This document shows, in pieces, positions 47,990-64,000 of a stretch of DNA of 64,000 nt. Both the position numbers and the translations under genes were made by a program. The stretch's first letter is position 1. The number at the start of each line of letters is the position of its first letter. A model generated the notes under the pieces. The model saw only the letters and a list, made by a program, of their open reading frames with translations. It did not search any database and was not told the DNA's origin. Source of the DNA: Anaeromyces robustus (taxonomy: Eukaryota; Neocallimastigomycota; Neocallimastigomycetes; Neocallimastigales; Neocallimastigaceae); contig MCFG01000080.1 in assembly GCA_002104895.1 (NCBI GenBank), positions 62,001-126,000 on the forward strand, given 5' to 3'.

Positions 47990-48204
47990 TATAAAATATT
48001 TATGAAGTAAATATCATTTAAATTTATATATATATATATATTTGTAAATATAATAATTATTTTTTCCTATAATAGTGTATTTTCAATCAAATAATATTTT
48101 AAAAAAGTATTATTTCATTGAAGCACATTATTGCAAAAATTTTATATATATCAGAAAATATTTTTTATACGTTATTTAAAATATCCAAAATATTTAATAC
48201 ATCA

Positions 48205-48249
<45 letters not shown>

Positions 48250-48335
48250 TTAATATAACACTATCCATTTTACATTTTAATTAATTTTAGTATTTTCACA
48301 ATATATTTATTTAATTATAATAATATATAGTAAAT

Positions 48336-48371
<36 letters not shown>

Positions 48372-48993
48372 AAATATGAATTGTAAATTATATTAATTAA
48401 AAATTATAACATAAAAAACTATATATTTATTTTTGTTTTTTAAAAATTTTATCGAAACTGATTGGTAAATTTTTGATTAGCCTATAGAAATATCTACATT
48501 ATATTATGTTTTTTTTTTTTTTTAAAAATAATATTCATTAAAATTATTTTTTTTTATATTAAAGCAATTATTTAAAATAAAAATAAAGATAAAATAAAAA
48601 AATTATAATAAAATATTAAAATTCAAAATATATATATATATATATTTTTTTTTTCTTTTTTTTTTAACGTTTTATAATTATCATTATACTTTTAATTTAA
48701 TTTATCATTAATATTTAATATTTATTATTTTGAAATTTGAAATTAATTTATTAAAGAAATATTATATACCTTAATTCAAAAGAAAAATATAATGTAAATA
48801 AAAAAAAAATAGTACATAATATTTAATATTTAATCAAGAATTTATAAATTTCTAGAAATTAAAAACGTATATAAATAATTATTAACAATTAATTTTTAAA
48901 TTCTTTTTTTATTATTATTATTCTTTTTCAATATTTATATCAATAAAATAATACATATTGATACATTGAAAAACAAATAGAATACAATATAAA
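47990..48993. other. Intergenic region
   Basis: About 1 kb between two genes on the same strand. It has (AAT)n at about 48208-48247 and a 31-base T-run ending at 48370, and no recognised gene. Confidence 0.6.
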
Positions 48994-51900
48994 ATGGATA
49001 GTAATACATTAAGTCAATTATTCAATGCAACATTAAGTCAAGACCAAAGTATTCGTACAAAAGTCGAATTAACTTTAAAAGAAGTAATTTTTTTTATAAA
49101 TATTATTAAAATATTTTCAAATTTCATTAATATATATATAAATAACCGTAATAATAAATTTTTATTATAAAGTATGAAATTCAAGATAATTTCATGAATG
49201 CCGTTTTAACAGTTATTTGCTCTGAAAATATTGATTTAGGAACTAGACATGCTGGTATTTATTATAATTACAATTATAATTATTATAAATAATATTATTA
49301 AAATGAATTAATTTATGTAATTAATATTTTCAATATTATTTATCAATAGCTTCAATTTATTTCAAAAATAGAATTAGAAGAGGTTGGGACACTGAAAAAG
49401 ATGCTATTTCTGAAAATGACAAAGCCTTTATTAAGCAAAATATTATTGAAGCTTTAAGTAAAGTTCCACCAGTTATTCGGTAAATATTATAAACATCAAC
49501 TAAAATTCAATTTGGTTAAAATAATAAATTAATAAATTTAATTAAAATCGTAGTATTAATATTAATAATACTATTTTTTCTATATAATATCAAAAAATAA
49601 ACAAACTCATTAATTAAATATATATTAAAAATAAAATGGACACATAGTACACAATTAACTTCTTCAATTAATATTATTATTTGCAATGATTTCCCAGAAA
49701 AATGGCCACAATTAATTCCAAATTTAACAGCATTATTAAGTTCAAATGAATATCAACATAATTATATCGGTGTCTTAGTTTTAAACGAAATCGTTAGAAT
49801 TTATCAGTAAGTTATTGTTTATAAAATTTTTTTATCAACAGTATCAATAAATATATTTTCATTTTTATAATATAATTATAATAATAATTATTTTAATATA
49901 TCAATAAACAAATAAACAAATAAATATAATAAATAAATTTGAATTATAAATTTAAAGATTTAAAAAAGATGAAAGTGAACCACTTGCACAAATTGTTGAA
50001 CATTTATATCCATTAACTTTAAAAATTGCACAAAATGCAGCTAATACTGATACTTTAGAAGCTGCTGAAATTATTAAATTAATTTTCAAAATTTATTCTG
50101 CTTCCATTCAAGTAAATAATAATAGAATGAAAATATATATATATTTGTTTCTTTAAAAGTATCTATGTAAACTAATAATATATATATAATTATAATTATT
50201 ATTAATAATTCATAAAAGTGTGACTTTTTCCCATGTTTACAATCTGAAGCATATTTAGTTCCATGGGGTACTGTATTTTTACAAGTTGTTGAAAAAGATA
50301 TTCCAGATTCAGTATTACCAGAAACCAAAGAAGAGCGTGAAAAGTATCCATGGTGGAAAGCTAAGAAGTGGGCTTATAAATGTTTAAATAGAATTTTCTC
50401 AAGATACGGTAGTCCAAATTCATTAAAAGAATATAGACAATTTGCTGAAGGTTTTACTCAAAATTTTGCACCAATTATATTAAAATCTTACTTAAAACAA
50501 ACTGAATTATTAGTCAATGGTCGTTTTATGTCTTCTTGGGTTTTACATTTAATTGGTGATTTCTATACTGAATGGTATATTTTTTTTGACCTTTAAATTA
50601 ATAAATATCAAATAATTAAAATAACTATATTATTTAATTATATTTTATATAGTTTATTAATATATATAATATAATTAATATTTATTATATAAAATTTAAA
50701 ATTTTTTGTTATCATATAATATAGTGTAAAACCAAAAGTAACATGGCAAATTCTTAAACCACAAGTTGAAGCTTTAACCAAATACTTCATTTTCCCACTT
50801 ATGTGTTTCAACAATGAAGAACAAGAACTTTGGGAAGATGATCCAGTTGAATATGTTAGAAAACGTTTTGGTAACTATTAATAAAGTTAAAATAAAAAAA
50901 ATTAAAATATAAATATATAAAAATTACATATATATATGTAATTAATATATATCTCAGTAATAAAAATTAGTATATAAATTAACATAAAAAAAAATATTAC
51001 GATAATTTATTAAATTTATTATATTATATTTTATTTTATATTATATAAAAAGATCCTATGGATGATTTTAAAAGCCCAGTTGCATCTGCAGCTGCTTTCC
51101 TTGTTACTTTAGTTAAGGATCGTCGTTCTCGTACATTTATGCCAATTTTAGAATTCATTAATAATACTATTGAAGCGTAAATATCGATATATTTAAGATA
51201 AAATTTTATACTGAGTATAATGCATATATAAAAAAATAATTATTAAAATAAATTCACTTAATAAATTAATATAGTAACAAACAACCACAAGATATGAATT
51301 CTGCTTTCCAAAAAGATGGTGCTTTAGCTATGATTGGAATATTATCTGATTTAACTTTACGTAAAAATTCACCAGTCAAAGATCAAATGGGTAATTTCTT
51401 ACTTAACTTATTTGATGATTTCAATAGTCAATTCCCATTCCTTCGTGTTAGAGTATGTTAAAGCTATAGTTATATTATATTATTATATAATATTAAAGAT
51501 GTAATTAACATTATAAATATGCACATTAAATATATATACATATAATAAAAAATCAAAATTAATAGATTTGTGAATTAATTACCAAATTTGAAAACCTTGA
51601 ATTAACTGATGATGTAAGACAATACATATTTATAATAATTATTATAATAACTTATATAATAATGTATTAATTAATTCAATTATTTAAATAATATTTTAAT
51701 AATTATTATATAAATAGCAATCTAAACTTGCCCTTCAAGGTGTTATGAATTGTATGCAAAGTGATGAATTACCAGTTAAAATTTCAGCTTCACTTGCTCT
51801 TAGTAGTTTACTTCAATATGAATCAAGTAAATTTATATATATTAAAAAAAAAAAGCGTAAATTATAAATATATTCATATCTTAATATTGTTTTATTTTAA

Positions 51901-52328
51901 TTATCTAGTCCAAGCTGAAATTGGACCACACATAGGTGTAATCATGCAAGAATTATTAAAATTATTAAATGAAATTGATATGGATACTTTAACCCCATTA
52001 ATGAATAAAATGGTTGAATTATTTGCTGACCAATTAGCTCCATATGCAACTCAATTATGTGAACAATTAGTAAGCATTTTAACTATTTTAATTCAAAATA
52101 ATAATTAATGATTATCATAAATATTTATTTAAATTATTAATATTGATTTTTTTATAATTTAAAATTATAAAAATTGTAGAAAGATACTTTATTAAGAATG
52201 GTTACTGAAGCTAATAATGAAAATGCAAATGAAGATGATGCTGGTAATAAAATTATGGCTTCAATGGGTATTTTAAGGACTATTTCTACTGTTGTTTTAG
52301 CAATGGAGGCCTCTCCAGATGTAATAGA

Positions 52329-52359
<31 letters not shown>

Positions 52360-54323
52360 AAATGATAATAATAATGTTTGATAATATTAATAATATATAA
52401 TAGATTTTAGCTCAATTAGAAGTAACTTTATATCCAGTTATTCATTATATTCTTGAAAAAGAAATCATTGGTAAATATATACCATAAATTAATTATTATT
52501 TCTTTTTTTATTTCTTTTTTTTTTTTTTTTTTAAGAAAAAAAAAGTTTTATCATTAATACTTTTTTATTATTATTTTATAAAAAAATAGATTTATACGAT
52601 GATATTTTTGAAATTATTGATGGTTTCACTTACTGTCAAAAAAGAGTATCAAATGTTATTTGGAATGCATATGGTTTAATATACAATACATTTATGAATG
52701 ATGCTATAGATTACATTAGAGGTAATAAATTATTTTTATTTTTTTATAATAAAAATATTATATATTGGATATTTCATATCTAAATTATTATTAAATATTT
52801 TAATAATAAATAGAAATGTTCCCATGTTTGGATAACTATGTTTCATTTGGTAGTGATGTATTTAAAGCCAATAAAGATTATCAAAATAAAATGTTTGAAA
52901 TTATCAAAACCGTTATGGAAAGTGACGCTTTAGATACCACTGAACGTATTTATGGTTGTCAATTAATGGAAACCATGATGTTAAATTGTAAAGGAGTTAT
53001 TGATGAAGTAAGAATTATCTATATATTTATATATTTTTTATACATATTAATTTATTTATTGATTGATTGATTTATTGATTTATTTATTGATTTATTGATT
53101 TATTTATTTATTTATTTATATATATTTATTTATTTATTAATATATTAATATTTATATAAAACTATATACATTCAAAAATTTATATAATATAGTATATTCC
53201 AGAATTCATTACCATTGTTCACAAAAATATTGAAGATCCAGAAGAATTACCAAGCGGTTTCCTTATTACATGCTATGAAGTTGTAAGTATTACCAATTTT
53301 TAAATATATTAAATTTCTTAAATAATATCTTTATCTATACAATATTCATTATAATTAAATTTATTTTATTTTTATTTTATTTTTAATAATAATTTAATAA
53401 TAGATTATTAATGCCATTTACTACAACCCATTACTTACTTTAAGCTTCTTAGAACACATTAATTATACTTCAACCTTCTTTACTAAATGGTTTGCATCAT
53501 TAGACAAATTTAAACGTGTTCATGATAAGAAATTATGTATTGTTGCACTTTTAACATTATTAGAAATGCCATTTGAAAACGTTCCAAAAACATTACAAGA
53601 TGGATGGGGTCAAATTATGTTTGCCTTAATTAACTTATTCCAAACTTATCCAAAGGCTGTTGAAGGTAATATATAAGAATAAATTAATATTATTTTATAG
53701 TAATAATGATTAATGGTTTTAATAATATTAAACATTAATAATAGAACGTAAAAAATTAGAAGAAGATGAAGAAAATTATGAAGATGCTTATGAAAAATTA
53801 TTAAACGGTGATGATGGCGATGAAGAATATGTTGAGGTTGAAGGTGATGAAAATGTTATTGATGGTGATGGTGAAGATTATTTACAATTACTTGCTGCTG
53901 CCGCTGCTAATGAATTTGGTGCCTTTGATTCATTTGAAGAATTAGAAGAAGAATTATACTTCCAAACTCCATTAGATGATATTGATATATATATAAAATT
54001 CCAAGATATTATTCAATGTAATTATATAAATTTTTTATTAAATATATATTTATCAATTTTATATTTATTTTAATATTCCTATCTGAACTAAAATATATAT
54101 ATATATATTAATTATTTTATATTAATATATATTAATATAATGATTACAATACTAATAATAATAATTATAAAATTTTTTAGTTATTTCCCAAAACCAATTA
54201 CAATCATATGGATTACTTACACAATCATTAAATCCAGAACAACAAGCTTTCTTAAACCATGTTATGGAAATTGCTAATCATAATAGAATTCAACAAACTC
54301 AAACCCCTGCCAATCCACAATAA
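48994..54323 (+). CDS. Importin-beta family nuclear transport receptor (importin-7/8, Nmd5/Sxm1 type)
   Basis: Twenty exons with exact frame closure, giving 1,012 residues: 48994-49083, 49173-49254, 49350-49479, 49648-49806, 49958-50111, 50219-50574, 50725-50870, 51053-51176, 51275-51452, 51566-51613, 51718-51826, 51909-52069, 52180-52320, 52404-52470, 52590-52721, 52814-53007, 53193-53282, 53404-53665, 53745-54017 and 54181-54323. The N-terminus has the importin-N pattern (ASIYFKNRIRRGW). Further family features are YPWWKAKKWAYKCLNRIFSR, NEIDMDTLTPLMNKMVELF and FKRVHDKKLCIVAL. A conserved acidic C-terminal stretch with a GDDGDEEYVEVEGDE core is followed by YFQTPLDDIDIYIKF. Length matches importin-7/8 (~1,040). 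These receptors carry ribosomal proteins, histones and signalling proteins through the pore with RanGTP. Confidence 0.94.
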
Positions 54324-54735
54324 ATTGAATAATAATACATTTTTTCATATATATATTTTTTAAAAAAAAATATTTATTTAATTGAATTAGAAGTATAATT
54401 ATATAAAGATATTAAGATATTTTTTTTTTTTTTTGTTACGGATATTTAATAAATAATCTATAAATATATATAAAAGAAACAAAAAATAATGATGAGGAAA
54501 AAAATTGATTTATTTCTATTAATTATTTAAATTATAAAATATTATTATATAATAATAGATATCTATTACAATATTTAATATTGTTAGATTTTACTTTACT
54601 ATATAAAAGGAAAAAATTCATTAATCTCATTTAAAACATTTTAATATTATTTTTAATATATAAATTTAAACTACTATAATAATTGCTTTATTTTTTATCT
54701 TTCTATTTAATAAAAAAAAATAGTAATAATAAAAC

Positions 54736-54771
<36 letters not shown>

Positions 54772-54796
54772 TTATATCTTATAAACTTTATTTTTA

Positions 54797-54886
54797 ATAA
54801 TATCTATAATTACTGTGTTTAATAATATCTATAATTATTTTATTACTGTGTTTAATAATATCTATAATTATTTTATTACAATCATA
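54797..54886. repeat. 33-bp tandem repeat
   Basis: About two and a half copies of a unit containing tactgtgtttaataatatc. Confidence 0.85.
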
Positions 54887-54887
54887 A

Positions 54888-55444
<557 letters not shown>

Positions 55445-56396
55445 AATTGATTAATTAACTAATTGTTAAATAATTTTATTAATATTTCTAATAACAAAAA
55501 AAGTATAAATATTTTTTAGCTAATTAGGCAAGTTAATAGGTTTAACTTATAACTTAAATACATATGAAATTTGCTACCGAAATTATTATGTGTATTATGA
55601 TTTTTATCTATTTCTATCTCTTATTTTTCTATATCCGAAAAATATAAATTATTTATTTTAATGTTTCGAATAATATAATTGTTTATTTTTCAAAATAGCA
55701 ATAATAATAATAATAAATATATGACTTTATTAAATTATTAAATACTTATTAATAATTATAATCTAGTTTTTATTAATAATCAAATCATAATCATAATAAG
55801 AATAATAATAAGTATATATAATATAAATATTTCATTTTTATATTTTATTATAAATAGATAATAAATTAAAAATGAAAAAAAAAAAAAATATATCCTCTTC
55901 TATTCCGAATGGATATTACAAAATTATTACAATAACATAAATATATGTTAATAATCACATATAGTAATTAAATTCACCTAAATAACTAATAAATTTTAAA
56001 TTAAATATCATGTGATTATCACCAATTAACGATTTATTAATCATTTATCAATAATATTTGTATGTACAATTAATAGAACAATTTATTTTTTTTTTTTATT
56101 TTTTTTTTATTATTTGTTATTATTATTATTTATCTATTTTCAATGATATTTAAAATTATATATATAGTATAAATGAAAGTAAAAAAAGATAATTATTAAT
56201 GATACTGTATTTCTTTAGCAATTCAGTATTTTAATTAAATAAAAAATTTAATAAAACAATAATCATAAAATTATTTATTCGTTCATATTAAATATTCATT
56301 TCATTGTTAATTTGTTTTTTATTTTCCTTCATATATATATTTTTTAATTTATTTTAACTAATAAAAAAATAATAATATAAAATAAATATAAAAAAA

Positions 56397-58545
<2,149 letters not shown>

Positions 58546-60599
58546 TATATATATATATATATATATAAAATAAAAATAAAATAAAATAATAAAATAATAA
58601 AATAATAAAATTTAAAAATTAAGCATTAAGAAAATAGTTTTTCATTTATCCTTGGTTATATATATATGTATATATTCCATTTAAAATAATATAAATAATT
58701 ATATCAAAATAAATTAAATAATTAATAATTAATAATTAAAAAATATATATTAAATATAATAAGCCAAAAATAATGAGAATAATAATTCAATATATAATAA
58801 AAAAATATTTATTGAATATAAAGAAAAATAATTTAAATATATATAAAAATAAATAATAATAAATAATATATATATAATTTATTAATATAGCGGATATAAT
58901 ATATAAATATTTATCGTAAAAATATCATATTATACCATTTAATATGTAATATTAATATATATATATATATCAAAAATAATAATAATAATAGAAAAAATAA
59001 AATGTAATATTAATATATATATATATATCAAACATAATAATAATAGAAAAAATAAAAACTTCATTATTCCATTTTAAACGTACTATCATTAATGATAAGA
59101 GTATAAGAGTTAAAAAAAAAAAAAGAAAAAGAAAAAAGAAAAAGAAATAACTAATTATAATATTAAATAATAATTAACCGTTTTTATCAAAGTGGATTTA
59201 AAAAAATTTATAAATATTAAAAAAAAAAAAATTAAAAACTTAAGCTTTCAATAATTATATATATATATATAAATAAAAAAAAAATAAAAAATTAATTTAT
59301 ATTTAAAATATTTGTTTTGTTTTGTTTTTTCTGTTGGTTTTTCTGTTTTCACTTTTGTTTTATTTTATAATATAATTAATATAATTATGTAAATATAAAA
59401 AATTAATTGTCTACATAAAAAAAGATATAGTAATTATTAGCTTTCTAAAAAAAAAAAAGATAATTAATTTATATGTTATGACTTGTATTAAAAGGTTTTT
59501 TTTTTTTTTAGATTTAGCCTATTAATATCATTATAATTATTTTATTACAATTCTATTATTTAATGATTTACTGTGGATTAATTGTCTATGATTTTCAGTA
59601 ATAAAATAATAATAATATTGTGATAATTATATAATCATTTCTAGGCTAATAAACTAAGAAAAATAAATTAAAAAAATAAATATATAATTATATATCAAAA
59701 AATTCTGAAATACACTGAGATAAAATTTATATGTTATATTAAATGAACAGTATTAATATATATGTGTTTTTTTAAATATGAATGTAAAATATATTTATTA
59801 TTTTTTTTTAAATATGAAGTTAGAAAAAAAGCTTTATCTTTATATTTATATTTAAATATGTGAATTATATAAATTCAATATTATTACTCTTAATATTTAA
59901 ATATGTCATTAAATTAAATTTATTATCTATATATTTAAATATATGATTTTTTTAAATATTAAATTAAAATAATTTTATTTTTATTATTTTAAAATATGTA
60001 ATTAAAAAGTTCATGTTACTTATCAATAATTAACAAAATTTTAAAAAAATGTTAAAAAATATATCTATAACTTATTAATTTTACTAATAATTCAATAATT
60101 TTGTTTTAATAATTACTGTCTGTTTCTATTTTTATTTTTGTTATTATTATTACTTTTTTTTTATATGTGTATTTTGTTTTGTTTTTTTTTTATTTTGTTT
60201 TGTTTTGTTTTTTGTTTTTGTTATTTTTTAGGTTTTTGGTTTTTAGTTTTCACTATATTAATCATTATCTTTTCTATTTTTGTATTATGATTTTTTTTTC
60301 TCGATTTTGTTTTGACTTATTGATTTTTTTTATTTGAATTAAATATTTTATTTTATTATTTATGAGTTTTTTTTTTTTTTTTATTTTTTTTTTTTTTACT
60401 ATTATTATTACTATTTTTATTTTTATTATTATATTGATTTATCTCTTTTTTGTTTTTGTTTTTCATTCATATATATGATATTATTTTTTTTTAATAATTA
60501 TTATATAATAATTAAATAAGATCTATTGAAATACTGAAAATAAGAATATAAATATAAATAAAAATAAAAAAAGAATTAGCATAGTATTATAAATCATTT
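58546..60599. other. Convergent intergenic region
   Basis: About 2 kb between the 3' ends of the carrier (+) and the sugar transporter (-). It has a duplicated ~55-bp unit (about 58947-59000 and 59004-59057) and long T/G-T-rich low-complexity sequence from 60110 to 60480. No gene was seen. Confidence 0.6.
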
Positions 60600-62099
60600 T
60601 TAATTTCCACGATTGGCTTCAAGATCATCTAAATTATGAACTTCAATATTTTCTAAACTTGGTTGTTCTTCAAGTCTTGAATATGAAACTTCATGATTTT
60701 CTGGTTTGTCAACAGGTTTACCTATTAATTATTATTAATATAAAATAAATTTTAATAATGAATAAGAAAAAAAAAATAAATTAATGATAATATTTTTAAA
60801 AAGCATATATATCATATTTTATTATATTTAAATAATAAACAAAAAAAAATATAATTCAAAATATTTACCATAAAGATATGTGGCGTACATAACAAAAATA
60901 CAACCAATTATGAAAATCAATGTAATGTTGAAATCGAAAGCAAAGAATGAAATTGTACATGATAAGATAATTGAAATTGAAGTAGCAAAACCCTTTAAAA
61001 TATTATCAGCATACTTGACTACAACAGCTACTAAAATACCACCAAATGCTTGTAATAAAATAGCTAAAACAGTCCAACGAGTGTATCCACCAAAGAATCC
61101 TTTTTCTCTAACAGTTTCACCATCTAAAAGTAAAACACCAATGAAATAACCTGGAATAATAGAGAAAAGTGAAAGTTGAACATTTCTAGCCCAAAGAGTA
61201 ACTTTACTCTTCTTAAGAATTTTTTCAAAATAAACACCAGCTGCACCTGATAAAATACAAGCAATAAAAACAGATAATAAACCTAAAAATTTATCAAAGA
61301 AAGCATTTTCAACTTCCTTTGAACCACTATCACCAGTTGGGAATTGTACTAAAGCAATACCAATAGCTAACATGAAAATAGATATCCATTGATGCTTAAA
61401 TAAAGTACGTTTTAAAAGAATAACAGAGAAAATAGCAGTGGTAATAATCTTCATTTGATAAGTAACTTGATAAGTAGCAGCATCTAATTTAGATGCAGAA
61501 TAATATTGAAGATTATTTTGAATAAGATAAAGAACTGCAGGAACCATAACTTTAATACAATCTGATTCTTTACCAAAAAGCTCATCTAATAACATTTTAT
61601 ATGAATATCTTTCTGGTGGAGTTATTTCTCTAACACGTTGTAATACATGGAATAGTATAGATGTTAAAAATTTCAAACATTCTGAACATACTACAGCCGT
61701 TGAAGAAAGATATTTATCTGGAAGAGTTTTTGAATAACGTAAAACTAATGCCAAAAAACTATTTTGGAAAACTAAAACAAATAAACTAACCCATTTTAAA
61801 TTAACTAGTTTTTCATTATTTATTTTGATTTTAATTTTAATTTTAATTTTAATTTTAATTTTTAATTTTATTTTTTAATTTTTATTTTATTAATTTTAAT
61901 TTTTGGTTTTGATTTTGATTTTGATTTTGATTTATTTATTAAATAAAATAAAATATATATTTATAAATTAAAGTTTAAAAATTAGTATATATTAATTTAA
62001 AAAGCATATATATAAATCTAAGATCAAATATAATATAATTAAATTTATTTTCAAAAAAGAAAAAACATATAAAAAAAACATCTTATATTTACCTGCCAT
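60600..62099 (-). CDS. Nucleotide-sugar transporter (SLC35A family)
   Basis: Three exons on the minus strand: 62099-62093 (only ATGGCAG), 61804-60869 and 60721-60600, giving 354 residues. The joined N-terminus reads MAVNLKWVSLFVLVFQNSFL, the start typical of UDP-galactose/UDP-GlcNAc/CMP-sialate transporters. Other family marks are LRYSKTLPDKYLSSTAVVCSE, VPAVLYLIQNNLQYYSASKLD, QVTYQMKIITTAIFSVILLK and GGILVAVVVKYADNILKGFA. About ten hydrophobic segments are visible. The acidic hydrophilic C-terminus faces the cytosol by family analogy. It should import a UDP-sugar into the Golgi in exchange for UMP; galactose and N-acetylglucosamine cannot be told apart here. The 7-base first exon would be missed by automatic gene finders. 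Confidence 0.93.
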
Positions 62100-62644
62100 T
62101 TTTAAAATATTTTATTCTGAAATTATTAATTTAATAAAAATAAAAATAAAAATAATAATTTGTTAAAAATATATAAATTTAGTATGCAAAATAAACTTTT
62201 TTAACAATATTAATAATAATAATAATAATAATAATCACAGTTTGATTATAAAATGCCTTGTAAATTTAACTAATTATACAATTGATTAATTATTATTATA
62301 TAATATCTTATATTTTATTTACCTATTAAATATCAAAATTAATGATAATCCTAACTTTAAATAAAACCTTAGCTAAGTCTTTTTTTCTATTAATAACTTT
62401 TTTTTATTAAATTCTTATACAAAAAAGAGAACAAAATAGTTATCATAAAAATATAAAAAAAAAATAAATTAATATTAATTAAATTACTATAAACTATTGG
62501 TCAAGATTCTAGTGTTCAACATGTGATTAGTAACAATTATTAACTATTTACATAATTTAATGTAAATATATAATAAGATTGTCGAAACATTAATTTATAT
62601 AAAATATAAATAATTGGCTGGATATATTAATTTAAATCAAATAT

Positions 62645-62847
<203 letters not shown>

Positions 62848-63052
62848 TTAATTATATTAAATAATAAATCAATTTTTTTTCTTTAATAAATAGATAAATA
62901 TTAGCCACAATACCAAACAATTAGTCTTTATTATGACAATTATTTATACATCTTTATTGAAAAATTTAATAATAATACTAATGTTTAACAAAAAATAAAA
63001 ATAAAAAAAAAAATAAAATAAAAAAAAATAATAAATAAATAAAATAAAATAA

Positions 63053-63084
<32 letters not shown>

Positions 63085-63316
63085 TTTTTATTTTTATTTC
63101 ATTAATATGTAATATAAACATATATCCATATTATTTCATAACTATAACATAACATTTATAGTGATATAATATTTTTCAATATCTATATTATAATAAACTG
63201 AAGATTTTTTTTTATTTAATTTAATATATTAATGTAAAAATTTGAAAAGTATTTTTTATTAATAAACAAAATAATAAATAAGAAACTAAATAAAATATTC
63301 GTATAATTTTTAATTT

Positions 63317-63445
63317 ATTTATTGTTTATCTATTTATTCATTTAGTTAGTTAAACTTATTTATTTGTTTATTTATCTATTTATTCATTTAGTTAGTTAAA
63401 CTTATTTATTTGTTTATTTATCTATTTATTCATTTAGTTAGTTTG
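63317..63445. repeat. ~55-bp minisatellite
   Basis: Two to three copies of a unit containing gtttatctatttattcattt and agttagttaaac, leading directly into the ATTT array. Confidence 0.8.
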
Positions 63446-63457
63446 TCAGTTTGTTAT

Positions 63458-63727
<270 letters not shown>

Positions 63728-63730
<3 letters not shown>

Positions 63731-64000
63731 TAACTTTATATGTACTTGTAACTTATTCTACTTTACTATTTATTTTATTTTATTTTATTTTATTTTATTT
63801 TATTTTATTTTATTTTATTTTATTTTATTTTATTTTATTTTATTTTATTTTATTTTATTTAACTTTATATGTGTACTTGTAACTTATTCTACTTTACTAT
63901 TTATTTTATTTTATTTTATTTAACTTTATATGTGTACTTGTAACTTATTCTACTTTACTATTTATTTTATTTTATTTTATTTAACTTTATATGTGTACTT
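63728..64000. repeat. 61-bp minisatellite at the window edge
   Basis: At least four copies of a unit with aactttatatgtgtacttgt and aacttattctactttactat separated by ATTTT units. The first spacer is expanded, the later copies are exactly 61 bp apart, and the array runs off the window. Confidence 0.9.

Noticed and set aside
60880-61149. Plus-strand frame opposite the sugar transporter
   Set aside because: Antisense shadow of a well-supported SLC35A exon.

Overview
The window is extremely AT-rich eukaryotic nuclear DNA. Genes are rich in short GT-AG introns, codons end in A/T, poly-Asn runs are encoded by pure AAT, and there are long pure (ATTT)n and (ATT)n arrays. The gene content is fungal-like: a myosin II tail, Nup42, Vps8, a fungal-type thiamine pyrophosphate carrier and a Ty3/gypsy chromovirus. 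This combination best fits an anaerobic gut fungus (Neocallimastigomycota). That assignment is an inference from composition and gene style. A dictyostelid was considered, but 20 exons in the importin gene and 13 in Vps8 argue against it.

Left part (1-14.4 kb): the 3' part of a myosin II heavy chain (+), DNA polymerase delta subunit 3 (+, 11 exons), a convergent DUF726 alpha/beta hydrolase (-, 3 exons), and a YjbQ/UPF0047 protein (+, 3 exons) with an unexpected hydrophobic N-terminus. Splice junctions were worked out by hand, and reading frames close exactly across every intron given.

Middle (14.4-36 kb): gene-poor. It holds a 428-bp SINE-like retroposon (minus strand, A-tail, 13-bp target-site duplication). 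Forty-eight bases beyond that element's second target-site copy lies a complete 6,877-bp Ty3/gypsy element. It has 474-bp LTRs with no difference seen by eye, a 5-bp target duplication, intact gag and pol, a canonical -1 frameshift heptamer with two downstream hairpins, and a primer-binding site that matches its own LTR rather than a tRNA. After about 7 kb of AT-rich DNA and microsatellites comes an unrecognised 555-residue Cys/His-motif protein (+).

Right part (36-64 kb): Vps8 (-, 13 exons, RING finger split by poly-Asn) lies head-to-head with Nup42 (+) across a 359-bp shared promoter carrying a CACGTG palindrome. Then come an importin-7/8 type importin-beta (+, 20 exons), a thiamine pyrophosphate carrier of the SLC25 family (+, 7 exons) and an SLC35A-type nucleotide-sugar transporter (-, 3 exons). 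Long (ATTT)n arrays and a 61-bp minisatellite run off the right edge.

The host genes are mainly housekeeping and trafficking genes with no operon-like logic. The strongest leads are the retrotransposon's self-priming and frameshift signals and the neighbouring SINE-like element.
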